DNA of 38,450 bases from assembly GCA_037045355.1 (NCBI GenBank), contig JBAOHO010000004.1, positions 1 through 38,450 on the forward strand. Reading direction: 5' to 3'. Positions 16,650-24,898 of the stretch are shown one piece after another. Made by a program: the position numbers and the translations under genes. The notes below the pieces were generated by a model, which was not told the origin of the DNA, searched no databases, and saw nothing but the letters and a program-made list of their open reading frames with translations. The DNA comes from Candidatus Nanopelagicales bacterium (lineage in GTDB: Bacteria; Actinomycetota; Actinomycetes; S36-B12; GCA-2699445). The first letter of the stretch is position 1, and each line of letters opens with the position of its first letter.

Positions 16650-18311
16650 GTGAACCCGATCGTGGCGGCAGGAGTTGCGTCGCGGCCTCCGCGGTCTCCG
16701 GTGTCGGTCGCGGAGGTGGGGCTATCGGTGGGCTTGTCGGTGACATCGCACTGCCGCCGGATCGGGTCTGTCTTTGACCCCGCGGTGTCTGGTGCCCATC
16801 TCACGGTGTCCGTCCCTGAACCGGTTCCTGTTCCTGAACCGGCGCTGTCGGTTGAAGATCTGGACCGGCGGTTGCAGCGTCAGGGTCGTGACAATTGGCG
16901 CCAATCGCGGCCGCACTGGACCGAGGCCGGGTGGTGGGACGCGGCGCTGCGTCCGGAGGTGCGCGCCTTGATACAGGTGCCAAAGGGGCCGGCGTTGCTC
17001 ACCGCTGTGCAGGAGGTGGGGCCGGTCGACGGCAGTCGGTGCCCGTTTCCGCACCTTGACCCCGGACATGTCGCAGACGGTGCCGAGTGCGCTGTTGGCA
17101 CACCAGGCAATCCATGTGCCTGCCAGGTGATTGTGACTGCAGCTTGGGCGACCGCCGCCGCGTGGGCTGCTGATCAGGCCGACCTCAGTGTCTTGAACAG
17201 TCTGGGGTCAACGGTGCAGGACCCGTACCTGAACCCCCAATGCCCCCACCTGGGTCAGATCATCGACCCCAGCGCCGAGGTGGTGGCACCGGCCTTGCGG
17301 CGTTCCCCGCAGTCGGTACGCAACCTGATCGCCAAGCTGCGTAAGCGAGCCGCCGCGGGGATCACGATGCTGAGCGAGGCGATCCGCGACGGACTGCTTC
17401 CCGCTTGGCAGGCCGACTTCCTTCTGCAAGACCTCGACGACTTGGAGCCCGTCGGCCGAGACCTGGTGATCGATGCCGTCGTCACGGCCATGCGCACCCG
17501 GCACACCAACGGGTGGGTGTCGTGGACATTGTCCGACCTGCGCCGCCACGCCAAGCGGATCAAGGCAGGACTGCACGATGAGTTACGCAAGCAACGCCAC
17601 CGCAGCGAATCCTGTGACCGAGTCGACAAGCAACTATTCGGTGATGGACGCGGGCGGCTGATCGCCGAACTGCCCGAGGATATCGTTGACCGCATCCATC
17701 ACCGACTGACTGCGATCGCCCACGGCCTGGCTGACGATGACCCCGAGCGCGGTGACAGCATCGACAAACTTCGTGCCGACATCCTCACCGACCTACTCCT
17801 GGCCCCACCGGACAGCTCAACCCCCACCACCACCGCCCCGGGCGAAGTGGCCGTGGTGATCAACTTGTCCACGGTCGTGCGCGCCGATCACGACCCCGCG
17901 TACCTGCCCGGTGTCGAGACTGTTCCCGCCGAGGTGGCCCGCGAGTTGGCCGCTGACCGCAAATGGCGGGCGTGGCTCACCGACGCCACCGGCACCGTCG
18001 TGGCCACCAGCCGCACGACCTACACCCCCACCGCAGCAGTCGCCCGGGTCGTGCGCGCTCGCGAGCCGCACTGTCGCATGCCCGGGTGCCGCAGGACCCG
18101 CGTCGACCTCGACCATGTCCAGCCCTTCCCCGAAGGGCCCACAGACCCGGGCAACCTGGCTAGTCTGTGCCGTCGCCACCACCGCCTGAAAACCCACCAC
18201 GGATGGCGGCTGAACAATGACTCCTCAACCGAGTTCACCTGGACCGACCCCAACGGAGTCACCATCACCGACCACCACGACCCACCCTTACCACCCGGTA
18301 GATCGCCGTAA
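16650..18311 (+). CDS. DUF222 / HNH endonuclease domain protein
   Basis: A 553-aa protein. The middle is the DUF222 region (LRRSPQSVRNLIAKLRKR, LSEAIRDGLLPAWQADFLL, ELPEDIVDRIHHRL), and the C-terminus is an HNH nuclease: PHCRMPGCRRT, VDLDHVQPFPEGPTDPGNL, LCRRHHRLKTHHGW with CxxxC, DH and HH metal/catalytic residues. It belongs to the 13E12-type multicopy family common in actinobacteria; its function is not established. GTG 16650 is chosen for its G-rich leader (GATGGGG); translation could begin nearby. It ends 5 bp from the convergent VOC gene. Multicopy relatives can promote recombination, which fits the damaged gene next to it. Confidence 0.88.
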   Translation: MNPIVAAGVASRPPRSPVSVAEVGLSVGLSVTSHCRRIGSVFDPAVSGAHLTVSVPEPVPVPEPALSVEDLDRRLQRQGRDNWRQSRPHWTEAGWWDAALRPEVRALIQVPKGPALLTAVQEVGPVDGSRCPFPHLDPGHVADGAECAVGTPGNPCACQVIVTAAWATAAAWAADQADLSVLNSLGSTVQDPYLNPQCPHLGQIIDPSAEVVAPALRRSPQSVRNLIAKLRKRAAAGITMLSEAIRDGLLPAWQADFLLQDLDDLEPVGRDLVIDAVVTAMRTRHTNGWVSWTLSDLRRHAKRIKAGLHDELRKQRHRSESCDRVDKQLFGDGRGRLIAELPEDIVDRIHHRLTAIAHGLADDDPERGDSIDKLRADILTDLLLAPPDSSTPTTTAPGEVAVVINLSTVVRADHDPAYLPGVETVPAEVARELAADRKWRAWLTDATGTVVATSRTTYTPTAAVARVVRAREPHCRMPGCRRTRVDLDHVQPFPEGPTDPGNLASLCRRHHRLKTHHGWRLNNDSSTEFTWTDPNGVTITDHHDPPLPPGRSP

Positions 18312-18316
18312 CTCCA

Positions 18317-18721
18317 TCAGGCCTGCTCGAGGCGCAGGAAGTTCCCGGCGGGATCCCGGATTGCCGCGTCACGGATACCCCAAGGCTGGTCGAGCGGTTC
18401 CTGTAGGACCTCAACCCCTGGCGCGGAAGCGATCGACTCGAACGCGCCGTCGAGATCGTCGAACCGCAGGTGGACCGGACGCATCTCTCCCTTCGCGAGG
18501 AGGGCGGCGATGGCATCGCCGTCGTCCTGCGATCGGCCCGCATGGGGTTCGGACAACACGATTACCAGACCCGGCTGCTCGGGTAGGCCCATCGTGATCC
18601 ATCGGAATCCAGCGTTCTCCACCTCGTTCAGGACGGTGAGTCCCACCGCGTCGCGGTAGAACGCTCGAGCCGCGTCAGGGTCATCGACAAGGATGTGGAC
18701 GGTGCTGATCGAAACAGTCAT
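18317..18721 (-). CDS. VOC (glyoxalase/bleomycin resistance-like) protein
   Basis: A 134-aa vicinal-oxygen-chelate domain protein with two beta-alpha-beta-beta-beta modules: VHILVDDPDAARAFYRDAVGL, then PVHLRFDDLDGAFESI and IRDPAGNFLRLEQ. Metal-ligand positions are His9, an acidic residue late in module 1, His in PVHLRF and Glu in LRLEQ. The substrate is unknown. It lies 56 bp after a regulator gene on the same strand and is likely its co-transcribed or regulated partner. Confidence 0.88.
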   Translation of the reverse strand: MTVSISTVHILVDDPDAARAFYRDAVGLTVLNEVENAGFRWITMGLPEQPGLVIVLSEPHAGRSQDDGDAIAALLAKGEMRPVHLRFDDLDGAFESIASAPGVEVLQEPLDQPWGIRDAAIRDPAGNFLRLEQA

Positions 18722-18777
18722 GGCCAGACCTTATGAGAGTGGATGAATTCCGGGCTTCTCCGAAACTGCTCGAGTCA

Positions 18778-19194
18778 TCACGGGGCCTTGGGTCCCCGAG
18801 GCCGGGTGACCACCATGGCATGACACGCGGCCAACCCTGAAAGTTGCTCGTGGTCCCGGATCCGATAGGCCGAAGGCGACTCGCCCACCACATCGGTGAA
18901 CTTCGCCGAGAACGACCCCAGGCTGGAGAACCCGACGGCGATACATACTTCGGTGACACTCATCCCTCCACGCCGGAGGAGGGACTGTGCGCGTTCTATC
19001 CGGCGTGAAATGAGGTACGAGTAGGGGGTCTCCGAGTACACGGCCCGGAACCGGCGGCTGAAGTGCGCGGGTGACATGCACGCCGTACTCGCCAGTGCAG
19101 CGACATCGAGGGGATCGGCGTAGTCCCGGTCCATTCGGTCACGGGCGCGACGCAGTCGTCGAAGTTCGCCGAAGTCATGGCCCACGGGGTTCAT
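18778..19194 (-). CDS. AraC-family transcriptional regulator, HTH domain only
   Basis: A 138-aa protein made almost wholly of the double helix-turn-helix of AraC/XylS regulators: LDVAALASTACMSPAHFSRRF, then RIERAQSLLRRGGMSVTEVCIAVGFSSLGSFSAKF. There is no effector-binding domain, and ~20 residues follow the HTH. ATG 19194 is preferred because the longer frame runs into the tRNA gene. It probably controls the VOC gene downstream; regulator plus VOC protein pairs of this kind are common in actinobacteria. Confidence 0.87.
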   Translation of the reverse strand: MNPVGHDFGELRRLRRARDRMDRDYADPLDVAALASTACMSPAHFSRRFRAVYSETPYSYLISRRIERAQSLLRRGGMSVTEVCIAVGFSSLGSFSAKFTDVVGESPSAYRIRDHEQLSGLAACHAMVVTRPRGPKAP

Positions 19195-19239
19195 TGTGCC
19201 TGCGGCAAAGGAAATGGCGGCCCACGAAACGAGCTGTTG

Positions 19240-19325
19240 TGTCCGAGGGGGGATTTGAACCCCCACCCTCTTATACGAGGACTAGCACCTCAAGCTAGCG
19301 CGTCTGCCTATTCCGCCACCCGGAC
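19240..19325 (-). tRNA. tRNA-Leu (anticodon GAG)
   Basis: On the minus strand, acceptor arms GTCCGGG (19319-19325) and CTCGGAC pair over seven positions with one G-T. The anticodon stem CTAGC/GCTAG encloses the loop TTGAGGT, giving anticodon GAG. There is a long variable arm, as in class II tRNA-Leu, and a T arm with GGTTCAAATCC. The 86-nt gene has no encoded CCA. Confidence 0.95.
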
Positions 19326-19423
19326 GTGACGTCAGAAGGATAGCAAGGCGAAACCGGGCGCCACGGCTGGCCGGAGTGCGGGGAGGTCCGGCAATCGTTG
19401 CCACTTCGCGGCAGGATGGGGGA

Positions 19424-20755
19424 GTGACGGATGACGCCCAGCAGGAGTTGGATCGCGCGCAGGCTGAGGCCGTGGCCATCCTGCAGGCCTTGATCCGCAT
19501 CGATACCACGAACACGGGGGAACCTGAGGGAACGGTGGGAGAGGCGGAGGCCGCCGAATACGTGGAGTCCCTGCTGCGGGAGGTGGGCTACGAGCCCGAA
19601 CGATTCGAGACCACCTCAGGGCGGCGGCAAGGAGTCCACCTGAGAATCGCCGGACAGGATCCCGGTCGGGAGGCCCTGCTGCTGCACGGCCACCTTGATG
19701 TGGTGCCCGCCATCGCCGGTGACTGGAGTGTCGACCCCTTCAGCGGCGAGGAGAAGGACGGCCTGATCTGGGGTCGTGGTGCGGTCGACATGAAAGACAT
19801 GGACGCGATGCTCATCGCGATGGTGAGGTCTTGGGCCCGGAGCGGCTATGTGCCCCCGCGCGACATCGTGTTCTTGATGACGCCGGACGAAGAGGCCGGT
19901 GGTTGGCAAGGGGCGCACTGGCTCGTCGACCATCGACCGGAGTTGCTTGCGGGGGTGACCGAAGCGGTCGGCGAGGTAGGGGGATTCTCGATCAGCGCCG
20001 GCAGCGATCGCCGCCTGTACCTGCTTCAGACCGCCGAGAAGGGCATCGCCTGGCTACGCCTGCGCGCCAGTGGCCGCGGTGGGCACGGATCATTCGTCAA
20101 TGACGACAACGCCGTGACGACCCTCGCCCGCGTCGTCAGCCAGATCGGCGAGTACCCCTTCCCCATGACGCTGACACCCACCATGAAGGCGTGTGTCGCC
20201 GAGCTGGCCGAGGCGCTCGACGTGCCGTTCGATCAGAACGACCCCGAGCCGTTCCTCCGTGCCCTCGGCCCCATGGCACGCATCATCGGGGCCACCCTGC
20301 GCAACACCGCGAACCCGACCATGCTGCATGCGGGATACAAGTCCAACGTGGTGCCCGCCATGGCCGAGGCCCACATCGACGGGCGGTTCCTGCCCGGCCA
20401 TGAGCAGGAACTTTTCGACGTCGTTGACTCGATCCTCGGCGACGAGGTCACGCGTGAGCTCATCAACCATGACATCTCGCTGGAGACACCCTTCGAGGGC
20501 CCCACGATCGAGGCGATGGCCGCCGCCATCCACTCGGAGGACCCCCAAGGGCGAGCCATCCCGTACACCATGAGCGGCGGCACCGACGCCAAGTCATGGA
20601 GCACCCTCGGCATCCGCTGCTACGGATTCGTCCCCCTGCGCCTGCCACCGGAATTGGACTTCCCGGCGATGTTCCACGGCATCGACGAGCGCGTCCCGGT
20701 CGAATCGGTCAAGTTCGGTGTCCGGGTCCTGCAACGCTTTGTCGACATGTGCTGA
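19424..20755 (+). CDS. M20 family metallopeptidase/deacylase
   Basis: A 443-aa di-zinc hydrolase. LLLHGHLDVVPA carries the first His and catalytic Asp, GRGAVDMKDMDA the bridging Asp, TPDEEAGG the catalytic Glu pair, and MFHGIDERVP the last His. The dimerisation domain starts near GRGGHGSFVNDDNAV. Members include dipeptidases, ArgE, DapE and carnosinase-like enzymes; which one this is cannot be told, and it is not a confident DapE or ArgE. GTG 19424 is taken because it is the first plausible start after the tRNA upstream region; the frame is open to 19376. Confidence 0.88.
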   Translation: MTDDAQQELDRAQAEAVAILQALIRIDTTNTGEPEGTVGEAEAAEYVESLLREVGYEPERFETTSGRRQGVHLRIAGQDPGREALLLHGHLDVVPAIAGDWSVDPFSGEEKDGLIWGRGAVDMKDMDAMLIAMVRSWARSGYVPPRDIVFLMTPDEEAGGWQGAHWLVDHRPELLAGVTEAVGEVGGFSISAGSDRRLYLLQTAEKGIAWLRLRASGRGGHGSFVNDDNAVTTLARVVSQIGEYPFPMTLTPTMKACVAELAEALDVPFDQNDPEPFLRALGPMARIIGATLRNTANPTMLHAGYKSNVVPAMAEAHIDGRFLPGHEQELFDVVDSILGDEVTRELINHDISLETPFEGPTIEAMAAAIHSEDPQGRAIPYTMSGGTDAKSWSTLGIRCYGFVPLRLPPELDFPAMFHGIDERVPVESVKFGVRVLQRFVDMC

Positions 20756-20799
20756 CCGGAGTCACTAGGGTCGCTATCAGTCCAGGACGAGGAGTCGCC

Positions 20800-21240
20800 A
20801 TGTCCCAGTCTGCCCCCGTGCAGCGCCCCGGTTCCGTCACCTTCATCGTGGTTCTGATGTGGATTCTTGCGATCTTCGAGGTGATCGGTGGCATCGCAGC
20901 GGTGCTGGTGTCCTTCAAGTCGCTCACTCCCCAGCAAGCGGCGCAACTTCTGGCGGAGGGCGTCACCGACCTCGATCAGGTGCGACTCGCGGGGATCATC
21001 ACGATCATCTTCGGGATTTTGATCATGCTGTTCGCCAGCGGTCTGAAGAACGGCAGCAACGGTGCCCGCATCTTCATCAGCATCATCGTCGTTCTGAACA
21101 TCTTGGGCAATGCACTCGGAATGGGGCTGCTCAAGGTCGAGTCCGTATGGTCCGCTCTGCTCAGCATCGTCCTGTGGCTGATCGTGCTCGCGATGCTGTG
21201 GACCTCGCGGGCCAGCGCGTTCTTCCACTCGCCCCGCTGA
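20800..21240 (+). CDS. Small four-helix membrane protein of unknown function
   Basis: A 146-aa protein with hydrophobic segments at about residues 14-38, 64-83, 88-110 and 115-134, and an exposed loop of about residues 39-63. I do not recognise a characterised family; small actinobacterial membrane proteins of this shape are often DUF-type. ATG 20800 follows GACGAGGAG (20786-20794). The gene is 44 bp after the M20 gene and may have its own promoter. Confidence 0.8.
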   Translation: MSQSAPVQRPGSVTFIVVLMWILAIFEVIGGIAAVLVSFKSLTPQQAAQLLAEGVTDLDQVRLAGIITIIFGILIMLFASGLKNGSNGARIFISIIVVLNILGNALGMGLLKVESVWSALLSIVLWLIVLAMLWTSRASAFFHSPR

Positions 21241-21245
21241 CGCAA

Positions 21246-21279
21246 CGACGGCAGTCAGCGACCGACGGCAGTCAGCGAC
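21246..21279. repeat. 17-bp tandem duplication at the end of the aldo/keto reductase gene
   Basis: A 17-nt unit at 21246-21262 is repeated exactly at 21263-21279. The second copy carries the stop codon of the minus-strand aldo/keto reductase gene (21272-21274). The product ends normally because the stop is met in the copy nearest the gene; the other copy is non-coding. Confidence 0.85.
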
Positions 21280-22258
21280 CGAGTTGGTTCCAGCCGGACT
21301 CGGGGTAGCCGAGGGTCGGTGCCGAGATGTCGTCGAGGGCAGTACGGATCTCGGAAGGCAACTCCAACTCCTCGGACTCCACAACACCTCGGAGTTGGGC
21401 CACGGTCCGGGCCCCCACGATCGGCGCCGTCACACCTGGCCTGTCGCGCACCCATGCCAGTGCTACCTCCAACGGGGCCACGTCGAGTCCCTCGGCTGCG
21501 GTGTGCACCGCGTCCACGATGCGGCGAGAACGGTCGTCGAGGTACTCGGACACGAACGACCCGAAGTGCGGAGACGCGGCACGCGAGTCGCTCGGCGTCC
21601 CGTAGCGGTACTTACCCGTCAGCACACCGCGTCCCAGTGGCGACCATGGCGTGATCCCGACGCCCAGGTCGCGGGCAGCCGGTACGACTTCCCGCTCGAC
21701 GCCTCGTTGGACCAGCGAGTACTCCATCTGAACCGCGGCGATCGGGCTACGACCGGGAAGGGCCTCCTGCCACGTGGCGGCGCGGGCCAACTGCCAACCG
21801 GCATAGTTCGACACGGCCACGTAGCGCACCTTGCCCGCGCGGACGGCGTCATCGGCGGCCGACAAGGTCTCAGCCAGGGGAGTGATCGGATCCCACGCGT
21901 GCAGATACCAGATGTCGACATGATCGACACCCAGCCGACGCAGCGAACGGTCGAGTGAACCCAGGAGATGGCCCCGAGATGCGTCGAAGCGACGCTTGGT
22001 GCGAGGCCGGCTCACAGCTTTGGTGGCCAGAACCACCCGATCGCGTGAGTTGGTCTCACGTAGCAGCGTGCCGATGATCTGCTCGCTGGCACCATCCGCG
22101 TAGACGTCGGCGGTGTCGATGAAGGTGCCTCCGGCCTCCAGGAAGGTCGACCATTGGTCGCGCGCCTCGTGCTCATCGGTGTCCCGGCCCCAGGTCATCG
22201 TGCCGAGTCCCAAACGGGATACCCACAGACCCGTCGCCCCGAGTGGTCGCTGCTGCAT
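21272..22258 (-). CDS. Aldo/keto reductase
   Basis: A 328-aa TIM-barrel NADPH-dependent reductase. The catalytic tetrad is visible as Asp and Tyr in FIDTADVYADG, Lys in VLATKAV and His in IWYLHAWD. The cofactor site is near PIVGARTVAQL, and GITPWSPLGRGVLTGKY is typical of the AKR11/12-like branch. ATG 22258 (QQRPLGATGLWVSRLGLGT) is the usual family start. ATG 22279 would add seven residues and has a G-rich leader. The natural substrate is unknown. Divergent from the LLM oxidoreductase. Confidence 0.88.
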   Translation of the reverse strand: MQQRPLGATGLWVSRLGLGTMTWGRDTDEHEARDQWSTFLEAGGTFIDTADVYADGASEQIIGTLLRETNSRDRVVLATKAVSRPRTKRRFDASRGHLLGSLDRSLRRLGVDHVDIWYLHAWDPITPLAETLSAADDAVRAGKVRYVAVSNYAGWQLARAATWQEALPGRSPIAAVQMEYSLVQRGVEREVVPAARDLGVGITPWSPLGRGVLTGKYRYGTPSDSRAASPHFGSFVSEYLDDRSRRIVDAVHTAAEGLDVAPLEVALAWVRDRPGVTAPIVGARTVAQLRGVVESEELELPSEIRTALDDISAPTLGYPESGWNQLGR

Positions 22259-22353
22259 GAGAAGAACGTAACGTGCCATCGGTGCGCCCCCGCGCACCAC
22301 CGGCGTTGGCCGGACGTGTCGGCTGATGACCGGCGGGGCGCAGAGTACCCTCG

Positions 22354-22422
22354 GAGCGGTCCGCGCCGGAGCAGTCCGCGCGAGAGCGGTCGACGCAGAC
22401 GGACGAACAGCGGTCCGCGCAG
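22354..22422. repeat. Imperfect 15-bp repeats upstream of the LLM oxidoreductase
   Basis: Units of the form GAGCGGTCCGCGCCG lie at 22354-22368, 22369-22383, 22384-22398 and 22408-22422 with one to several mismatches. A 9-bp spacer precedes the last. The block lies between the divergent aldo/keto reductase and LLM genes. It is in frame with the LLM gene but has no start codon above it. Confidence 0.7.
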
Positions 22423-22446
22423 ACGCGCGAAGATGTGAGGAGAACA

Positions 22447-23496
22447 ATGCGACTCGGTCTGAACCTCGGGTACTGGGGAATGGGTAACGATGCGGACAAC
22501 CTGGCGTTGGCCCGGGTTGCCGACGAACTCGGATACAGCGTCGTGTGGGTGGCGGAAGCCTACGGGTCCGATGCGCCGACCGTCCTGAGTTGGATCGCGG
22601 CGCAGACCCAACAGATCGACATCGGCTCGGCGGTGTTCCAGATCCCCGGCCGTACTCCCGCCGCGACCGCCATGACCGCCGCCACCTTGGACACGCTGTC
22701 CGACGGCCGTTTCCGGCTCGGCCTGGGGGTCTCCGGCCCGCAAGTTTCCGAAGGCTGGCACGGTGTGCGGTTCGCCAAGCCGCTCACCCGCACGCGCGAG
22801 TACACCGAGATCGTGCGTAAAGCCCTGCGACGGGAGAAGCTCACCTACGAGGGAGAGTTCTTCACACTCCCGCTACCGGACGGCCCCGGCAAGGCCCTGA
22901 CGCTCACGGTGCATCCGGTGCGGGAGCACATCCCCATGTATCTCGCCGCGATCGGACCCAAGAACCTCGAACTCACGGGTGAGTTGTTCGACGGTTGGCT
23001 GGCCATCTTCTACTCGCCGGAGTTCGCGGGAGAATTGACCGCGAACATCGCCGCGGGCAGGGCCAAGGTCGGCAAGACCATGGAGGGATTCGATGTCGTT
23101 CCCACGGTGCCGGTCGTCATCGGCGACGACCTGGACAAATGCGCCGAACCACTGCGCGCGTACGCGGCTTTGTACATCGGCGGCATGGGCAGTCGCGAGC
23201 AGAACTTCTACAACCGGCTGGCAGTGCGGATGGGATACGACGTCGCCGCTGCCGAGGTGCAGGACCTCTATCTCGCCCGCGACTATGCCGGAGCGGGGGC
23301 CGCGGTGCCCATGGAGTTCATCGACAACACATCCTTGATCGGTCCCCGGGAGAGGATCCGCGACCGGTTGCACGCCTTCGCAGAAGCAGGAGTCACGACG
23401 CTGACCGTGGCCAGTTACGCCGGCACGTTGCAGGAGAGGGTCGCCACGGTGCGCGCCATGGCGGAGATCTTGGATGAGTCCGGACTTGCCGGATGA
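22447..23496 (+). CDS. LLM-class, probably F420-dependent oxidoreductase
   Basis: A 349-aa luciferase-like monooxygenase-fold protein. The start RLGLNLGYWG, VWVAEAYGSDAPTVLSWIAAQT, IGSAVFQIPGRTPAATAMTAATLD, RFRLGLGVSGPQVSEGWHG and the late GPRERIRDRLHAFAEAGVT are all typical of actinobacterial F420-linked LLM enzymes. The substrate is not known. ATG 22447 has GAGGAG (22437-22442) at ideal distance. The last codons overlap the uppP start as ATGA, so the two are translated together. Confidence 0.9.
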   Translation: MRLGLNLGYWGMGNDADNLALARVADELGYSVVWVAEAYGSDAPTVLSWIAAQTQQIDIGSAVFQIPGRTPAATAMTAATLDTLSDGRFRLGLGVSGPQVSEGWHGVRFAKPLTRTREYTEIVRKALRREKLTYEGEFFTLPLPDGPGKALTLTVHPVREHIPMYLAAIGPKNLELTGELFDGWLAIFYSPEFAGELTANIAAGRAKVGKTMEGFDVVPTVPVVIGDDLDKCAEPLRAYAALYIGGMGSREQNFYNRLAVRMGYDVAAAEVQDLYLARDYAGAGAAVPMEFIDNTSLIGPRERIRDRLHAFAEAGVTTLTVASYAGTLQERVATVRAMAEILDESGLAG

Positions 23497-24317
23497 TCTC
23501 GTGGTTCGAGGCGATCGTCCTCGGCGTGGTGCAGGGGCTGACCGAGTTCCTTCCGATCTCGTCCAGCGCCCACATCCTGATCATCTCCCAACTCTTCGGC
23601 TGGGAAGACCCGGGCGCGGCCTTCACCGCGGTGTCCCAGATCGGCACCGAGTCAGCGGTCATCCTGTACTTCCGCAAGGACATCTGGCGGATCATCTCTG
23701 CCTGGTTCCGCTCCCTCTACACGCCTGCGGAACGGGGCGTCCTCGAGGCGCGTATGGGCTGGTACGTGATCATCGGCACCATTCCCATCGCGGTCCTGGG
23801 GGTGGCGTTCCAGGACCAGATCGAGACTGTCGCGCGCAACCTGTGGCTGGTGTCGTTCACCCTGATCGGGTTCGGCATCATCCTCGGCGTCGCCGACCGC
23901 GTGGGCCGCAAGTCCCAGGAGCTCGAGGATCTGAACACACGTGACGGGATTCTCTACGGAGTCGGGCAGGCGTTCGCGCTGATCCCGGGTGTCTCGCGTT
24001 CCGGTGCGACCATCTCGATGGGCCTGTTTCTGGGCTACTCACGTGAGGCGGCCACTCGCTACGCGTTCCTGCTGGCCATCCCAGCGGTCATGGCATCGGG
24101 CTTCTTCGAGGCCCTCAAAATCGGCGATGGGCCCACCCCGGACTGGGGTCCGACGATCGTGGCCACGGTCATCGCATTCGTCATCGGATACCTGGTGATC
24201 GCCTGGCTCATCAAGTACATCTCGACGAACTCGTACATGCCGTTCGTGCTCTACCGGATCGTGCTCGGATTGTTGGTCATCGTGCTGCTGAGCACCGGGG
24301 TCCTCACCGCCACCTGA
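23493..24317 (+). CDS. uppP: Undecaprenyl-diphosphatase
   Basis: A 274-aa polytopic membrane protein of the BacA/UppP family, which dephosphorylates undecaprenyl pyrophosphate to recycle the lipid carrier of cell-wall synthesis. Both signatures are intact: QGLTEFLPISSSAHILI near the N-terminus and IPGVSRSGATISMGL near residue 165. ATG 23493 overlaps the upstream stop. The stop abuts that of the convergent lipoprotein gene. Overexpression of this family is known to raise bacitracin tolerance. Confidence 0.95.
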   Translation: MISWFEAIVLGVVQGLTEFLPISSSAHILIISQLFGWEDPGAAFTAVSQIGTESAVILYFRKDIWRIISAWFRSLYTPAERGVLEARMGWYVIIGTIPIAVLGVAFQDQIETVARNLWLVSFTLIGFGIILGVADRVGRKSQELEDLNTRDGILYGVGQAFALIPGVSRSGATISMGLFLGYSREAATRYAFLLAIPAVMASGFFEALKIGDGPTPDWGPTIVATVIAFVIGYLVIAWLIKYISTNSYMPFVLYRIVLGLLVIVLLSTGVLTAT

Positions 24318-24860
24318 TCAGTTGCGCCGGACCTCGACGTTGCGCCCGCGCGCATCGGAGATCAGGGACCCGTACCCCCTGGCACCCGAGACGCTGATGT
24401 AGACCCGTGGCTGTTGGCCGGCGATGCGATCGATGGAGACGACCGAGATCTCCTCGTCCTCCAGATCGAGTCCCGCGAGGGCCTGTTGCTGGAGGTCTGG
24501 GATCACCGTCCAATCGACGGCGCCGAGGCCGAACGTCGTGCGGTCCAGGTTCTCGATGTCCGACATGCTCATGGACACCGGGTCGGAGTCCCAGGTGTTC
24601 CCGTAGTACCGATAGGTGTCGAGGTTCTCGGGTTTCTGAGGATCGCGCACTTCGGCTGAGAATCCGTTGTTGGTCAAGGAGATGCGACGAACCGTGACAT
24701 TCTCGCCCAGTTCCTGGCGGAGCAGAAGCGGAACCTCTGTCGGATCGGTCAGGGGATTGAACGTCGGCGTCGCCCCGGGCGTGCCGGAACCCGCCGTGTT
24801 CCCGCTGCAGCCGGCCACCGTCAGCATCACGGTCATCAGTACGGCTGCGAGGATGCGCAT
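24318..24860 (-). CDS. Predicted lipoprotein of unknown function
   Basis: A 180-aa protein with a lipoprotein signal (ILAAVLMTVMLTVAGC, lipobox Cys at residue 18), a Ser/Gly/Pro-rich linker, and one globular domain of about 130 residues. The domain (NVTVRRISLTNNGFSAEVRDP, YRYYGNTWDSDPVSM, YISVSGARGYGSLISD) reads like an extracytoplasmic beta-rich actinobacterial domain. I do not assign a function. ATG 24860 is fixed by the signal peptide. Convergent with uppP without a gap. Confidence 0.85.
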   Translation of the reverse strand: MRILAAVLMTVMLTVAGCSGNTAGSGTPGATPTFNPLTDPTEVPLLLRQELGENVTVRRISLTNNGFSAEVRDPQKPENLDTYRYYGNTWDSDPVSMSMSDIENLDRTTFGLGAVDWTVIPDLQQQALAGLDLEDEEISVVSIDRIAGQQPRVYISVSGARGYGSLISDARGRNVEVRRN

Positions 24861-24898
24861 GTCCACAGTGTGCCCGCCGTGCTGCCCTGCTCGGGGCA

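Noticed and set aside
16144..16746. 200-codon minus-strand open frame over the DUF1989 remnant
   Set aside because: No recognisable motifs, whereas the plus strand carries clear DUF1989 residues; it also overlaps the DUF222 gene start.
22258..22447. Aldo/keto reductase start at 22447
   Set aside because: It would add 63 residues of Arg/Ala/Pro-rich sequence across the repeat block and overlap the divergent LLM start.
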